Assembly: GCA_947086415.1 (NCBI GenBank)
Contig: OX352289.1
Coordinates: forward strand, 12,372,275 to 12,436,274
DNA length: 64,000 bases
Direction: 5' to 3'
Origin: Pammene aurita
Taxonomy: Eukaryota; Arthropoda; Insecta; Lepidoptera; Tortricidae
Of this stretch, positions 33,148 through 45,725 are shown in pieces. Numbering within the stretch: the first letter of the stretch is position 1; every line of letters starts with the position of its first letter. The notes under the pieces are model-generated. The model saw only the letters and a list, made by a program, of their open reading frames with translations, did not search any database and was not told the origin of the DNA. The position numbers were made by a program, and so were the translations under genes.

Positions 33148-33356
33148 TAAGCTCAATAAGGCTTGTGTTGTGCGGGTACTAGGCAACGATATATATAATA
33201 GATATATACATATAAATACTTAAAAACATAGAAACCATCCATAACTCAGGAACAAATATCCGTGATAAACACACAAATAAATACCCTAACCAGGATTCAA
33301 ACCCGGGACCTCCTGCTTCGTAGGCAGGGTCACTACCGAGTATGCTAAGAGGCCGT
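33148..33356 (-). mobile_element. tRNA-derived SINE (type 1), second copy
   Basis: Shares box B (GGTTTGAATCC, one change) and the 'CTGAGTTATGGATGG' and 'GTACCCGCACAACACAAGCC' blocks with 19180-19359. Box A is eroded (TCTTAGCATACTCGGTA). It begins about 30 bp beyond the RTE tail. Confidence 0.8.
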
Positions 33357-34040
33357 CACATGTTTACTAAATAAGCATTAATTAGATATAAGGAAAGAAA
33401 ATTAGGTATTTGTGTCATTATTTTGGTATAGGTAACATTAAGATGACGGCTGGCTTTTATGCTGTAGGTACGCGTTGTACGGATGCAATATTATAGGTAT
33501 TCGTTCAATATTTATCTAAAAGCGTTTTTTTAAACTTACGTGTCACATATATAGTTAAATTGGGTATTTGCACCGCAATTACCCCAGTCTGCAGGTTTGA
33601 AGGACTTTTGTTAGCTTCATATTAAGTAATGACGTCGCTTATAAAAGTAAACGACTGACTGAAAAATGTCATGCGAATTAAAAAGTTATTACTTAATTAG
33701 GTAAGCTTGTTTTTATTACTTTTAAAATGTTTGGTCATCATTCTTTTGATTAACGGTTCTATTTTCACTTTTACGGTACCAATGCTCGTTTCAAGAAAAC
33801 AGTCACCAAAGTAAACTCAAGCTCGTTATAATAAACTGAAGGAAGCACCCATAATTCTTGGAACGCCCATCAAATGTTGACCTTTAGCTAACATTCCGCA
33901 ATTACAAAGTGTGTCAAAGATTTTACTGGCCCCTCCAATCTACTTCATGTGCTTTATAAAACTTTGTTTTTATTCCCTTTCAATAAAAATCCGTTGATAG
34001 ACTTTCTTCTCGTTTCTATTTAACTTCCGATTGGTGTTGG
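33357..34040. other. No recognisable gene
   Basis: AT-rich sequence without supported features. Confidence 0.4.
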
Positions 34041-34048
34041 GTTAGGTA

Positions 34049-34601
34049 TAGAGATGCGATGGATATCCGGCCACTATCCGGTATTCTGCCTATCCGGTCA
34101 TAAATTTAATCTTCGGCCGGATACCGGATAATTGCGTATTATCCGGCCGAATACCGGTTAGTAAAATGACACTAAGGGCCTGTTTCACAATCTCCAGATA
34201 AACTTATCTGCCGGTTAAAATTATTGCTATCCTTTTCTCCAGGCATATAAAAGAAAAGGACAGCAATCATTTATCTGACAGATATGCTCTAACTGGAGAT
34301 TGTGAAACAGGCCATTAGTCAAGTTTAAAAACGGGGTGAATACGAGTACATAGTAAACCACCAAATAATTTATTTATTAATTATTAATATAGTTTATTAA
34401 GTCGCGTAATTCTTCCATTATTTAAAGGATATAGTTTTAGGGAGCTAAAAATTCCTTGAGCAAGTTGCGACCTGCATGGAGTGCCACCTGCGTGCTCGAA
34501 TTAGCTTTGTGGTAGAATTTTTGACCGAATATCCGGCTATCCGGCCAACGGGTCTGCCAGATATCCATAATCCGGCCAAACCACTATCCGTTGCATCTCT
34601 A
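34049..34601. mobile_element. hAT-type MITE with TAGAGATGC ends
   Basis: The left end TAGAGATGCGATGGATA is matched by the right end TATCCGTTGCATCTCTA. 'TATCCGGCC' motifs are repeated in both directions near the ends. Flanking octamers GTTAGGTA and GTTAGTCA agree at 6 of 8 positions, consistent with an old 8 bp duplication. It contains a nested MITE at 34177-34313. Confidence 0.75.
34177..34313. mobile_element. 137 bp MITE nested in the hAT-type MITE
   Basis: Perfect 21 bp inverted ends begin GGCCTGTTTCACAATCTCCA. The interior is also partly palindromic (CTTTTCTCC ... AGAAAAGGA). It is younger than its host MITE. Confidence 0.85.
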
Positions 34602-36610
34602 GTTAGTCAGTCATGGTTATGTCAGTCTGAGGTGTGGGTACCTAGTGTCAACATAGTACTAAGCTAAGGTAGGATATGACAAACACCGGGATAAGTCGAA
34701 CACACGTAGTATGGGACGCTAATATTGTTTGTCTTTTCCCGGGGAAAAAAAAACTAAGTTTGTCTTAAAAAATCATCTTTTCATTTTAATATAATTAGGT
34801 AGGTGGGGACCTTACCTTACTTATATTAAAATGAAAAAAAATATTTTTTCCGCCAATAAGTAAATTCATACCAGTAAGGTTTTTTAATCCATTTAATTCA
34901 AAGTGTTTCTATACTTTTATTAATTTCCACATAGGCTGTGCCGGTATATCCCGGAATCGACCCAGTCCTTTTAGTTAAGAGTTTAGAGTAAAGCACTGTC
35001 GCGTACATTGAGTAACAGGAGAAGACATCCCTAAGAAATTATTTGTATCATGAGTTTTAGTGAAAATCACTACAAGTCTGACAGTGGCTGTTGGACCACA
35101 GACATGATTACACGCAAGTATCAAACATTTAAAAAAATCAAAAACTAAACGTAAAGGCTTCTTGCATGATAATAAACTGTAAAAATAATTCTAAAAATCG
35201 TAATAAAAGCCACGGAATTACATTCCATAGGTAAGTAAGTGCAAAGTTTGGTGTTACATTAATTTAAAATATTAATGTTGGCGGTGCGACGCCATATTCC
35301 TTGGCGCACAGATTAATGTCGCAGAAGTAACACAGCATATGTGCCTACACTTGATATACCTCGACATTGTTACACTTGATATTGTTTAATAGTACTCAGC
35401 ATAAAAATATTTACGTCATAAACATGTTTTAGATAAGTAAGTTAGGTAATGTTTAGTTCATTAAACACATATTTATTGTTCAACAAGGGCGATTTTGCTA
35501 AAATTGTTAATGTGAGTACATACATACACACATACATGTGTGTATACATAGAAACGATTTTTATTATTTGAATTTAAAACTTAAATATCGAAATATCACC
35601 CGTGTAATACGTACTTACACAATGTTTTTTCATTCGTGCGAAGTAATCAATGTCATTTTAAGTAATTATCAAGGATCATTAACCCCCAAAGTTCGTATTG
35701 AAAGGCGCTTGTCGGCAAAAATAGTATTTTACTCCATTCGTTCCTAAAACTCTAGGGTAAGGAGCAAAATAAACATTAGGTATAAATAAAACAATAATTT
35801 AGTTAATTACGTTTCCTTACAAAATTTGTTTAGGCAGAATATGAATTTTGTCAAAACAGTGTTACGTCAGTTTTGTCAAAGCTACTCTTTGATTCAGTGA
35901 CAGCTGTCAACCGCCAAACACGGGGCACAAAATTTGTTCTAGATAGCTCATCTAGTAGAATACATAATACATCAATGGTCGCGTAATTACTTTTCAGACT
36001 TTTTCCGTGGGAGAGTATTTCTTTTTATAATAATAAATAGCGGTAAATACTCGTTCTTCACAGCGTATCTAGAAGCAATTAAATAAGGCTCAACTGCAGC
36101 TAAATTAGGTGGTTTCAGTTGCAAAGTTCCTTTAATTTTGCGATAAAAATTGCAGTGGTATTTCCACGCGCCGGCAGCTAACCTGGAGTATTCACATCGC
36201 TTATAGTGCAGGCATATAATCCCCTTTAAATTAACAAATTACTAGATCTTTAAAAATGCTACGGTTTAGGGAGTTACATTTACGGTGGTTTGCTTAAATA
36301 ATCGACGCTCCTGCGATCTGCAGGCAATAAGAATACATGGCAAGTTCTTAAATTATACGCCATAACAAGATCGTCTCTCATTACCTGGAGTGGCCGCAGA
36401 AAGCATTGCATATTTATTAGATAGAATAAAAAAATAAGAAAAGAGGAGGCACCGAGCAATATTAAAATCAATAAACACTCAAGAGCTATGAAAACGAATC
36501 ATTTTGTAAAGAAATGGCTATACTGGTATTTCCGTTTACATTGTGTTTGTGTGTACAAAGATCTCCGATCCAATGAGATGTTAATTATGTACTGTGAACC
36601 AAGTGAGACT
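34602..36610. other. 2 kb with no recognisable gene
   Basis: Contains a self-complementary patch (AAAATCATCTTTTCATTTTA with its partner, 34768-34838) and ATACATACACACATACATG at 35519. Frames at 35538-35747 and 36280-36471 lack recognisable domains. Confidence 0.4.
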
Positions 36611-37027
36611 TTTTATACCACGACAGTAGCAAACAAGCATACGGCTCGCCTGATGGTAAGCAGCTAACGTAGCCTATGGACGTAATGGCGCGATCGCAGC
36701 TGGAACACCCTCAGCTCCTCATGGTCTTCTTGGAAGAGAGCAACATGATGACCATGTAGGTACTAAAGTTTCTTTACGAAGTGGCCCGTTTTCATTCTAC
36801 TTTAGTATTTATGTATTTAGAGCTCAAAGAGGAGTGAGGACCCAGTGTGTTGACGATGAGGGACCCTTTTGTTCCTTTAGCCGGCAACACTGTGAATACT
36901 CCATTTTGTAAAGGGTCGGCAACGCGCATGTGACACCCCTGGAGTTGCAGGAGTCTATAGGCTACGGCAGCTGCTTACCATCAGGCGGGCCGTATGCTTG
37001 TTTGCTACCGTTGTGGTATTAAAAAAA
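36611..37027. mobile_element. Inverted-repeat element with GCATACGG arms
   Basis: 'AGCAAACAAGCATACGGC', 'CGCCTGATGGTAAGCAGCT' and 'GTAGCCTATGGA' on the left are repeated inverted on the right up to TACCGTTGTGGTATTAAAAA. This arm sequence is a very common lepidopteran repeat. The middle is non-coding. Confidence 0.7.
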
Positions 37028-37166
37028 TTAATGACTCAAGTACCATATTATTAGGAGAAGTGAGTTAGGTATTTCCTTTTTATTTCCTTCCAACATATAC
37101 CTTATCAACTGCTGAATACTTTCGTATTACTTTGTGATAATTAAGTAACACTTTATAGCTTGTATG

Positions 37167-37745
37167 AGGGTTCCGTAGTCAACTAGGAACCCTTATAGTT
37201 TCGCCATGTCCGTCTGTCCGTCCGCGGCTTTGCTCAGTGATGGTTAGTAGAGTTTGTCCGGAAAGAATAGTGTCGTGGTTCATAAATAACTATATTAGGA
37301 GCTCATACACTCTACGACACTTCTCTTTCCGAACAGACTCTACTAGAATGAGAACTTATATGTTTTAATCACGTGGACAAAGTGGTAAAAAAAAATCTGA
37401 AAAAATATTATTTTTGTGGTCCCTCCCGTATACATGAAGTGGGGAATTTTTGTGGGTTTTTATTCGTTTTAGGCCTTTAAAAAAAGAATACGGTTCTAAA
37501 ACATTTTTTGGATAAAACTAATACTTTCGTAAATAAAAGCTCCGAAAGTTTTCGTCAACCCCCCCGCCCACCAACTTTTCAACGTTGAGTCCAAAAAACT
37601 CAGAATTTTTTTTGGAAGTGAGGCCTTATAATTCAATGAAAACTGTACACGATAAAATCGGTCTAGCTGTTTTTCAGTTGTGACTCAAAAACGCATAGTA
37701 AAAGGTGTAAGTGCCGCATAGTAAAATGACGGAACCCTACACTGA
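37167..37745 (+). mobile_element. Repeat family A, diverged copy with nested MITE
   Basis: Starts AGGGTTCCGTAGTCAACTAG and ends ACGGAACCCTACACTGAGCA, the family A borders. The interior is strongly diverged from the 42.2 kb copy. A 101 bp hairpin MITE interrupts it at 37245-37345. Confidence 0.75.
37245..37345. mobile_element. 101 bp hairpin MITE nested in family A
   Basis: Ends TAGTAGAGTTTGTCCGGAAA and reverse complement (two mismatches); arms continue to GTGTCGTGG/CTACGACAC. It is absent from the other family A copies at this position. Confidence 0.75.
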
Positions 37746-38096
37746 GCATGACCCGGCAACTCTTTCTTTTATGGAATTCAATAAACTCAGGTACCTACTC
37801 CTCTTCTTTAATCCTCAAATTAAGTGTCTAAAATTAATGGCCACGGGGGCATTCATGATTGCCGACAGTAAACGAGAGCACGCAGCAGGAGATTCCAATC
37901 CCAATACGGTGAACAAATTATTTGGTTCCGAGAGCAGCGTTCGTTTGTTGAGAGACGATTTAGGATTTGTCTAACAGAGGATTTCTTGATGATGATAAAT
38001 ATAACTTAACACTAAGTAGTGGCTCTGTATACCTCGCGAGCAAAGCTAAAACTTGATAGACGAATGGGTCCGCCATTTTGATAAATATGCATTACG
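37746..38096. other. No recognisable gene
   Basis: An 87-codon plus-strand frame (37711-37974) begins inside the repeat and has no domain I recognise. Confidence 0.4.
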
Positions 38097-38739
38097 CTGC
38101 ATTTCCACCAGAGTTATGGGAGAATGCGTTGAGAGATATGTGTTTTTTATGAACCAATAGAAACGCTTCATTTACCTATTCTCGCTCAGAACAGCTCTAG
38201 TGGAAACAGCTCAGCGGAGCGAGGTTTTTGTACATACAAAACAATGGAAGCATGTGTGCGAAGAATGTGTTGCTAGGTACCAAACTATCAGTTACTAGAC
38301 GGCGTTTGTCAGAGGTTAACGCTAGGCATCCTCGCACCGCTCAGCAAACCTCGCAACGCTACCTCGCACATGGCCGCGGTTCGAAAAATAAAAACACACT
38401 GGCCAGACACAGCTCCAACCCAACTCTACCCAACTCAACTCAACGCTATAACGACATTGACATTTGCTATTCGAACAGATTTTCATTCAACATTGGTCTC
38501 ACATTGGTCTCACATTGGTCACACATTGGTCACACATTGTACACATTGTACATTGTATTGTTGTCGTTATAGCGTTGAGTTGAGTTGGGTTGAGTTGGGT
38601 TGGAGCTGTGTCTGTCCAGTGTGTGTGTTTATTTTTCGAATCGCGGCCCATCTCTGGTGGAAACACTTCCAACGTTCCACATCCTCGCTAGGCATACTCG
38701 CACCGCTCAGCTACCTAGCATACTCTGGTGGAAACGCAG
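38097..38739. mobile_element. MITE with CTGCATTTCCACCAGAG ends, hosting a hairpin MITE
   Basis: CTGCATTTCCACCAGAG at 38097 is matched by CTCTGGTGGAAACGCAG ending at 38739. 'CTCGCACCGCTCAG' occurs on both sides of the inserted hairpin. The same terminal motif appears alone at about 50172 and 58042. Confidence 0.75.
38372..38648. mobile_element. GGCCGCGATTCG hairpin MITE, copy 2
   Basis: Same arms as the 29.6 kb copy. The centre carries repeated ACATTGGTCTC/ACATTGGTCAC units on one side only. CAT flanks both ends (38369-38371, 38649-38651), supporting a 3 bp duplication. It is nested in the 38097-38739 MITE. Confidence 0.88.
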
Positions 38740-39108
38740 ACTTAATAAGTATCTTAGAGAACTTACAATGTTCTTAAGCGCTGTCGACCATTTGCACTAA
38801 AGTCCTGTGTGTAAATTTCCAACATTTAGAACATTTTCCATAAAACGAAACGACAATAAATCTACGTATCTATGCTGAAATCAGCTGGAAAAAAGTCGCG
38901 GGATCGATTGAGAAATACGACCTGTAGGGGAGAACAGCCGGATAGACTAGACGTCAGAAGGGCATACGAAAGCGTTTTTGGCCAAGCTGAAACGTAGTAC
39001 TTAGCTATCGCTTGGTCAATAAAAATTTGCAGCTACTTGCGATTTCGGCCGCGTAGAATTGATTAAAAACCCTTTTCATCCCTTTAGATATTGAGTTTAT
39101 TAAATAGT
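38740..39108. other. No recognisable gene
   Basis: Unassigned sequence; ends at the first base of repeat H copy 2. Confidence 0.4.
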
Positions 39109-39326
39109 ACATTACTTACCTAGGGCTGTAAAAAAAAGAAAGCCCGAAATCGCAGGTATTTGGGACCCGAGCCGCAGGCGAGGGTTGTAAATATGCGATA
39201 GAGGGCTTTCTTTTTTACTGCCCGTGGTGAGTACACAATTTTACGTCCCCACCTGGCCATAATGCGATTTTTACCGTAAGCGTAGCGAGCGGTAAAACTC
39301 ACATTATGGCCAGGTGGTGACGTAAA
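39109..39326. mobile_element. Double-hairpin repeat H, copy 2
   Basis: Nearly identical to 8660-8876 (a few substitutions, GGTGGTGACG versus GGTGTGACG at the end). Also preceded by AATAGT. Confidence 0.85.
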
Positions 39327-39407
39327 AAATATTTCTTAGTGAGCTCCATCACATTTGAAGAATATATATCATGTTTCAAGATTATAACTATATGTTAGTT
39401 TAACATA

Positions 39408-39690
39408 ATTAGAATACGATACCAATTATGCCCTTAATAGTACATTACTTACCAACGACTGTAAAAGAAAGAAAGCCCGAAATCGCAGGTACTTGTAACC
39501 CGAGCCGCAGGCGAGGGTTGTAAATATGCGATAGAGGGCTTTCTCCTTTACTGCCCGTGGTGAGTACAAAATTTTACGTCTCCACCTGGCTATAATGCAA
39601 GTTTTACTGTACGCGTAGCGTGCGGTAAAACTCACATTATGGCAAGGTGTGACGTAAAAGCATTACTAGCATTTTTGTTACACCTTGTAG
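39408..39690. mobile_element. MITE family E remnant split by repeat H copy 3
   Basis: The left half (ATACCAATTATGCCCTTAA) and right half (CTAGCATTTTTGTTACACCTTG) correspond to the contiguous right end of family E at 40526-40571. Repeat H (39442-39658) sits between them. Confidence 0.65.
39442..39658. mobile_element. Double-hairpin repeat H, copy 3
   Basis: About 217 bp with the same two hairpins, more diverged from copies 1 and 2 than they are from each other (ACCAACGACTG and TCTCCTTTACTG changes). Confidence 0.85.
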
Positions 39691-40307
39691 TTAGGTTTAG
39701 GCTGTGAGTTTTCTGTCACTCTCTACCTAACATGACTGTTTCTCCACTCTTTTATCACACACTTTTATACAGCGTGACTCCGACCATGGGGCTTTAAATA
39801 TAACGATCGATTTTGGTCATAAAACTATTCACTCCCTAGGTTTGTTCTTAATGTCGTTGTTGTTGATTCAAATTTCAAAAGTAAAATTTCAACCACTTCA
39901 AGGTGTGTTAAGCTGAAATCTAGTACTTGCATAATTACGTGACAATGCAATAAAATAAACAAACTATTACTGAGTTAATTAATACCAGTAACCATATTTA
40001 TTGAGTCATCAATAACAGTTTTTTGGGAATTACTTGTATAATATTTAGATTAAATGGAAAATAAATTATAATATTCGTTAAAACAAGCCCGCTTTTGATC
40101 CGCAGTCGGCCAGTAATAAAATCGTATTTCGTCGCACACCCATTTCGGCGGGGCATCGCGAATTTGATGGTACGCTTCGGCGCACTGCCCGAAGGGTCAA
40201 ACAACGTCCTCGTTATTAGCAATTCTATACATACTTGTCGATTTGCTGTCATATCTTCTCTTTTCGTGTCTGATGAAAGAAGGTTACGTTCTCCGAGCGT
40301 ATGCATC
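39691..40307. other. No gene clearly supported
   Basis: A pair of overlapping opposite frames (40095-40385 plus and 39998-40306 minus, about 100 codons each) covers a CG-rich patch 'CATTTCGGCGGGGCATCGCG'. The minus frame (RTIKFAMPRRNGCATKYDF) shows no domain I know. Confidence 0.35.
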
Positions 40308-40574
40308 TATAAAGGATGTAACAACAATAGTGTTAATCCGTTTCAGGGCATAATTGGTACCGTAATGCGACATTTGCGACTATGAAAAAGTAGGAACACA
40401 TTTTTTTGGACGCGAAAAGATTTTTTTTTGTATGGGACACGTCATCCCAGCCGACTGACCCTCCATACAAAATATTTTTTTTCCCGTGGAATTTTTTTTT
40501 CTCAGTTTTTCATAATTAGAATACCCAATTATGCCCTTAAACGGATAACCAGCATTTTTGTTATACCTTGTATA
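40308..40574. mobile_element. MITE family E, copy 2
   Basis: The left end ATAAAGGATGTAACAACAAT ... AATCCGTTTCAGGGCATAA is matched by the right end TTATGCCCTTAAACGGATAA ... TTGTTATACCTTGTATA as inverted copies. A 'TGACCCTCCATACAAAATA' block is shared with 25.45 kb in reverse. Confidence 0.75.
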
Positions 40575-42246
40575 TACAAGGTGACTTCGGCTGAGGCCGA
40601 TATCAGCAGATATTAACACAGTAATACGAATACCGAAACCCCTCTACATAGTTTGCTTTACTATCTTTATTGCTAGATTCGGGCAGCTATTCGGTTGATG
40701 TACTTGACTTTTATGTTTAAAAAGCAAAGTTGTTATTGAATACTTTTATTTTTTAACCGATTTCAAAAGGAGGAGGTTTTCAATTCGGTTTTTTATATAT
40801 TTTTTAAATGTTTGTTACTTAAAACTTCTTTCACTTCTAATATTACTTTGAATCCTTTTTTTTACTTAAGAGTTACTACTAGTTACTTTCAGGTTGGTTC
40901 CATATGTTTCATATGCAGTTCTGATGAGGAATCAATCTTCATTTCATCTGAAATCACGTGCGGTTACATCTTATAATTATTATTGAATGCCAATCACAGA
41001 GAACCTCAATAAGTGCCTAGAGTACACATGACTTTTACCCTAAGGGGCCTAAGGCCACAGAAAAAAACACTAGCGATATGGCTGCACGCTTTTTATTCCT
41101 TAATTAATACAGATGTATGCCGTGCCGGTCGGAGCGTGAAATCAAATCGCTTTGAGCGTTTTTGTCGGTAGGTACAAGTCCCATGAGATGTATGGATGGT
41201 ATTGGTACCTATTGTCTTTGCCACTTTGACTTGACATTGTCACTTTGCAGCGAGAATCGCCTCCATTATTAAGTTGATCGTTGTAGATGTAGGTGGGATC
41301 GATTTAAATATTTTAACTATCCGTGTATTCAATGTAATCATGTAAAAGTAGCTCGTTCACGTCTACATGACGTCAGATCGATGACACTGTACATTTGTGC
41401 ATTACCTATTTATTAACCTGTAACGGACGTATTTATCGACCCATGTCAGTGGAGAAAGCGAGGGACAATGGAAGTTAGGTCAACTTATCCTGGAATTAGC
41501 CTGAATAATGTTTTTCTATCGTATTTGATTGACACTTCGGGACCAGTCGTGTTGCGAGTTTTCCCCATGGAAAAACTTTATTCGCCAGATCTGTACAAAT
41601 ATTTCAAATAAAAGAGGTTGAATAACACTTGTGTCTGTTTCGTTTTTCTATTAGGTACAACCCTAGCTATACTTAAAACTTAGTATGAAGAAAAAAATTA
41701 ATGCTGATTGCCACACTGCACAACTTTGCCCAACAGTTAAAAAATATAATTAAATAGTTGATTAGCGAATTCTATTAACATCCCCATATCGACATGGCGG
41801 TTATGAATCAAAAACTGAACCCCTCTTTTAAATACTCTATATGTATCCTCTGATAATCCACTGGGCAAAGTTGAGGCATTTTCCCACAACTTTGATAGCT
41901 TCTAAAAGTATTTGAAGTTGTTTTAAGTTAAAAAACTTTTAACCGCAAGTTATGTGCCTTTAGACCTAAATTGTCTTAACAAATACAAAAAGACTACAGA
42001 TTACGTATATTTTAAGAGTAATTAAAAAAACATAAATTTCCGAGCAAAGTTGTAGAACTTGACGGTAATTAAATGTTTGCAGTGACCAGCGTATGTCAAT
42101 TGAAAAAAAAATCGGTGGCATTTAAAATAAAAGAATCTTGTTAAAACAAATTAAACTATTTAAAATCGGTACCTACAGAATAGAAGAGAAAAGATAATAA
42201 AACAGTATAGTATGGATGACAATGACAATTATATTCCGATGGTTTT
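40575..42246. other. 1.7 kb without a recognisable gene
   Basis: 'TTTAACCGATTTCAAAAGGA' at about 40754 is an edge of a common lepidopteran repeat. Otherwise AT-rich and featureless. Confidence 0.4.
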
Positions 42247-42972
42247 TAGGGTTCCGTAGTCAACTAGGAACCCTTATAGTTTCGCCATGTCTGCCCGTCC
42301 GTCCGTCCGTCCGCGGATAATCTCAGTGACCGTTAGCACTAGAAAGCTGAAATTTGGTACTAATATGTATATCAATCACGCCGACAAAGTGGTAAAATAA
42401 AAAAAGGAAAAAAAAGTTTTATTAGGGTACCTCCCCTATACGTAAAGTGGGGAGTGATTTTTTTTTTTTTCATTTCAACCCTAACGTGTGATACTATATT
42501 GTTGGGTAGGTATTTAAAAATGAATAGGGGTTTACTAAAATCATTTTTTGATAATGTAAATATTTTCGGAAATAACCGCTCCAGAAGTTAAAAAAAATGT
42601 GTCCCCCTCCCCCCCCCTCTAACTTTTGAACCATAAGTTTGAAAAATATGAAAAAAATTTCAAAAGTAGAACTTTATAAAAACTTTCTAGGAAAATTATT
42701 TTGAACTTGATAGGTTGAATAGTTTTTGAAAAATAATTACAAAATAATTTCTGAACCAAGTTTGTAATTTAACCGTATAAGCAGCTGTTTATTGTACCTG
42801 TAATTTCTACAAAATCACAATGAATAGATGTCGCTGTACGTGGAACGCTCATTATCATATCATACATGGCAGTGTTATTTTAACTCTTAAGTGGGAACAC
42901 TTACTGTGACGGACGGAAAACTACGGAACCCTACACTGAGCGTGACCCGACACGCTCTTGGCCGGTTTTTTT
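42247..42972 (+). mobile_element. Repeat family A, fullest forward copy
   Basis: Runs from AGGGTTCCGTAGTCAACTAG with a GTCCGTCCGTCC run, through poly-C near 42607-42616, to ACACGCTCTTGGCCGG. It aligns along its whole length with the reversed copy at 17583-18423. No ORF. Confidence 0.87.
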
Positions 42973-43266
42973 TGCTTAATTTGCTTGGATGTCGTCGATA
43001 AAATCAGATCGAAATAAGATTGGGTTTTGATAGGTATAAATATCAAGTGAGAATTCAGTTATAATTAATATAAGGATACCTATATAAGTAATAATTCATT
43101 ATAAACAAGCTTATAAACAATAAACGATTATCTCATCTTCCCAGATGTTTCGATTAATCTGCTTGTTTCATTTCATCCCTCAATTCGGGTCAATTGAAAG
43201 GTTTTCGAGGATTTTGTAAAACACTTATACAATTATAAAATAAAACCATTATTAAAACCATTTTGG

Positions 43267-43780
43267 TTTTTAGGGTATCCAAAACGGCAAAAACGGAAAC
43301 CTTATAATTTAGTAGCCTGTCCGTCCGTATGTCACAGCCATTTTATCCGGAAACTATTACAGATATATTGATCTTTTTTCATCCAGATATGTGTATTAAG
43401 TGCCTATACCGCTACATAGACAACTAAATCACTGAGAAATATACTTTTAGGGGGAGGGCACTCCGTACGCATAAATGTAACTAAATGTTTTTTTTGTGAA
43501 TATCAACATTTTGCACATCAATATATCGATTTAAAAAAAAACCTTTTAAATAACGTTAAGGGTTCATAAACGTTATTTTATTGAGTTAATATTCTCAGAA
43601 ATAATCGCTTCAAAAGTCTATTAAACTTGTGCCCAAACTCCTCTAACTTTTGAACCGTAAGTACAAAAACATGAAAAAATCAAGGAGAACTATTGTTTTA
43701 TTTAATTGTTGATTTAGCCGTTTTTGAGTTGTCTTCAAAAAAACTACTTTTTACGGAACCCTCCATTATGCCTGGTCAGA
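43267..43780 (+). mobile_element. Repeat family A, old diverged copy
   Basis: Keeps the order of family landmarks: AGGGTATCC start, GTCCGTCCGTATG, 'GGGGGAGGGCACTCCGTACG', 'ACTTTTGAACCGTAAG' and the closing TACGGAACCCTCC. Most of the sequence between is diverged. Confidence 0.6.
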
Positions 43781-44069
43781 CACTTTTCTGAATGTTCTGT
43801 CACTAAATCTTGAATACAACCTTAACGAATTATCACATGTCATATTTTTGGTAAATTTTGTTTGAGTTGGTCTTTTATCTTCTATGCCCTTTTAAAAATT
43901 CAAAAATCAATATACAAATATATACCTATTGTAATGAAATACGCTCAAACTTCGAATGCAAGGCTAAGCTGCCGCAGACTGGCAAATATGGTAACCAATG
44001 TAACCATTCACCGCGAAGGTTACAATCTGACAGCAATATTCAAATAAATTTGAGCGAGCCGCGTAGTAG
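43781..44069. other. No recognisable gene
   Basis: Unassigned sequence upstream of the next hairpin MITE. Confidence 0.4.
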
Positions 44070-44212
44070 GGCCGCGATTCGAAAAATAAACACACACACT
44101 GGACAGACACAGCTCCAACCCAACTCAACTCAACTCAACTCAACGCTATAACGACATTTGTTGGGTTGGAACTGTGTCTATCCAGTGTGTTTTTATTTTT
44201 CGAATCGCGGCC
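44070..44212. mobile_element. GGCCGCGATTCG hairpin MITE, minimal copy
   Basis: 143 bp, with only the outer arms kept (GGCCGCGATTCGAAAAATAA ... CAACGCTATAACGACATTTG) and no internal ATTGGTC units. TAG flanks both ends (44067-44069, 44213-44215), a clear 3 bp duplication. Confidence 0.9.
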
Positions 44213-44226
44213 TAGGTAAAAGCGTA

Positions 44227-44268
44227 CGGTTTCCAAACCAGAGGTTATTACCTCTGGTTTGGAAACCG
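44227..44268. repeat. Perfect 19 bp-arm palindrome
   Basis: CGGTTTCCAAACCAGAGGT, loop TATT, then the exact reverse complement. It lies 12 bp beyond the hairpin MITE's right flank. Confidence 0.9.
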
Positions 44269-45725
44269 CATTATTACTGGGTCGGTCGTGCTTATGAGTG
44301 TTTCTGGACTGTTATTTCATATTTATCACTAGTAAACCTTTTTTGTAAAAGGAAACAATATAGAAACTGGGCTAATCACATTGTTGCCCAGTTTCCGCCT
44401 ATATATTTAAAGCCATTTGTTTTCGTAAGAACTTGTTCCTTAACCAGATAGGATCGGTAGCCAAGCAGGACCCAAGCTCAAGGTATAATATAAAAAGTGT
44501 TAAAGTGGAATTTATCACGTTCAATTCACAACCTTAGGGGCACCACAAGATTGAGGCGTGGAATCCGTCAGTCTTCGTCGTGATTTCCATACTAAACGAC
44601 CTTATCACTTAACAGATATATTTATTAGCCCCGGTAAAATTTATATACGTTTGGCGACAAAGAAAAAGTCCTCACGTATGCGGCGTTGCAATTTTTACCC
44701 GCTAAAGCGAGCGAGTGCTTCTGTGTGAACGCTTTTTAATAAGACGTTTTTAAGATTGCGCGCCGAGCTCCCGTGTGTTGTATCTGCTGATGTTCCCACG
44801 TTAACTTTTACAAAATAACGGATTTTTTCACATAGGAAAATTTCGGAAACTTAATATATAATAGATAATAATATAAAAATAATTTTGTATGACGATTGAA
44901 ACTTTCCGTATCTTATTTAAATTATCTACATATTAATGTGGAAATTTAAAGAAATTTGTAACTTGCGCATCTGTAGGTAGTTGTAACTTATAAGTCTTAT
45001 AACATATGCCTGCATAACTGTACGCCAGTGATGTTCGTTGTAATATTTTTGTTAGTTTGTTTTTATCAGCTTAAAAAATAACTGCGTTTTGTTTTAGACA
45101 GCCAAGTTTTTAAGTAGATTTAATTTTCATCCTACTTACCTTATTTTCCTAAAAAGTTACATTTATAAATATATATACCTTTTAGATTTAAAACATGCGA
45201 TGTTATTGTTGTTTACCTATACCTATGCAACCAAATAAAACAAACCCATTCCCTTACACATCTATCGTATAAAATACCTTATAAAAATAACGGTTTGGAC
45301 AGTATGTTTATTTTGTACCTGGGAGTAGACAAGGGTCAAGTTATTAAGGCATTAAGCCTACGCAGGGCACAGAGCTGCAGTAAAACTATCATTCGCTCTT
45401 ACACATGAAGCCGTAGGTCGGTAAACACAAACATACTTACCTGTAAATATATTAAGATACAAAGCATTTACTTTGCTTATAGGATGTCATAACGATATTT
45501 GGAGTACCTATTTATAAATAAGACCTAAGGACAAACAAAGATACTCGTACTTGCCTCATTAATTTCTATAATTAACTTACGAGAGTGGCCTTAGTGCAAA
45601 CTGCTCAATAGCCTTAGTAGCTCAACGTAACGCTGGACGCGCCGTAAGACCTTAAAAGTTTCTCAAGTTTTGTAGTTTAAAGGATTTCATGACCAATCGC
45701 GTCCCAGGCCTTGTAAAGTTGTAAA
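44269..45725. other. 1.45 kb without a recognisable gene
   Basis: AT-rich; no repeat family or coding feature identified. Confidence 0.4.

Noticed and set aside
38228..38777. Overlapping 114- and 135-codon frames rich in HWSHIGHTL
   Set aside because: They translate the ATTGGTCTCAC/ATTGGTCACAC units of the hairpin MITE; the same peptide appears at 53.5 and 61.4 kb for the same reason.
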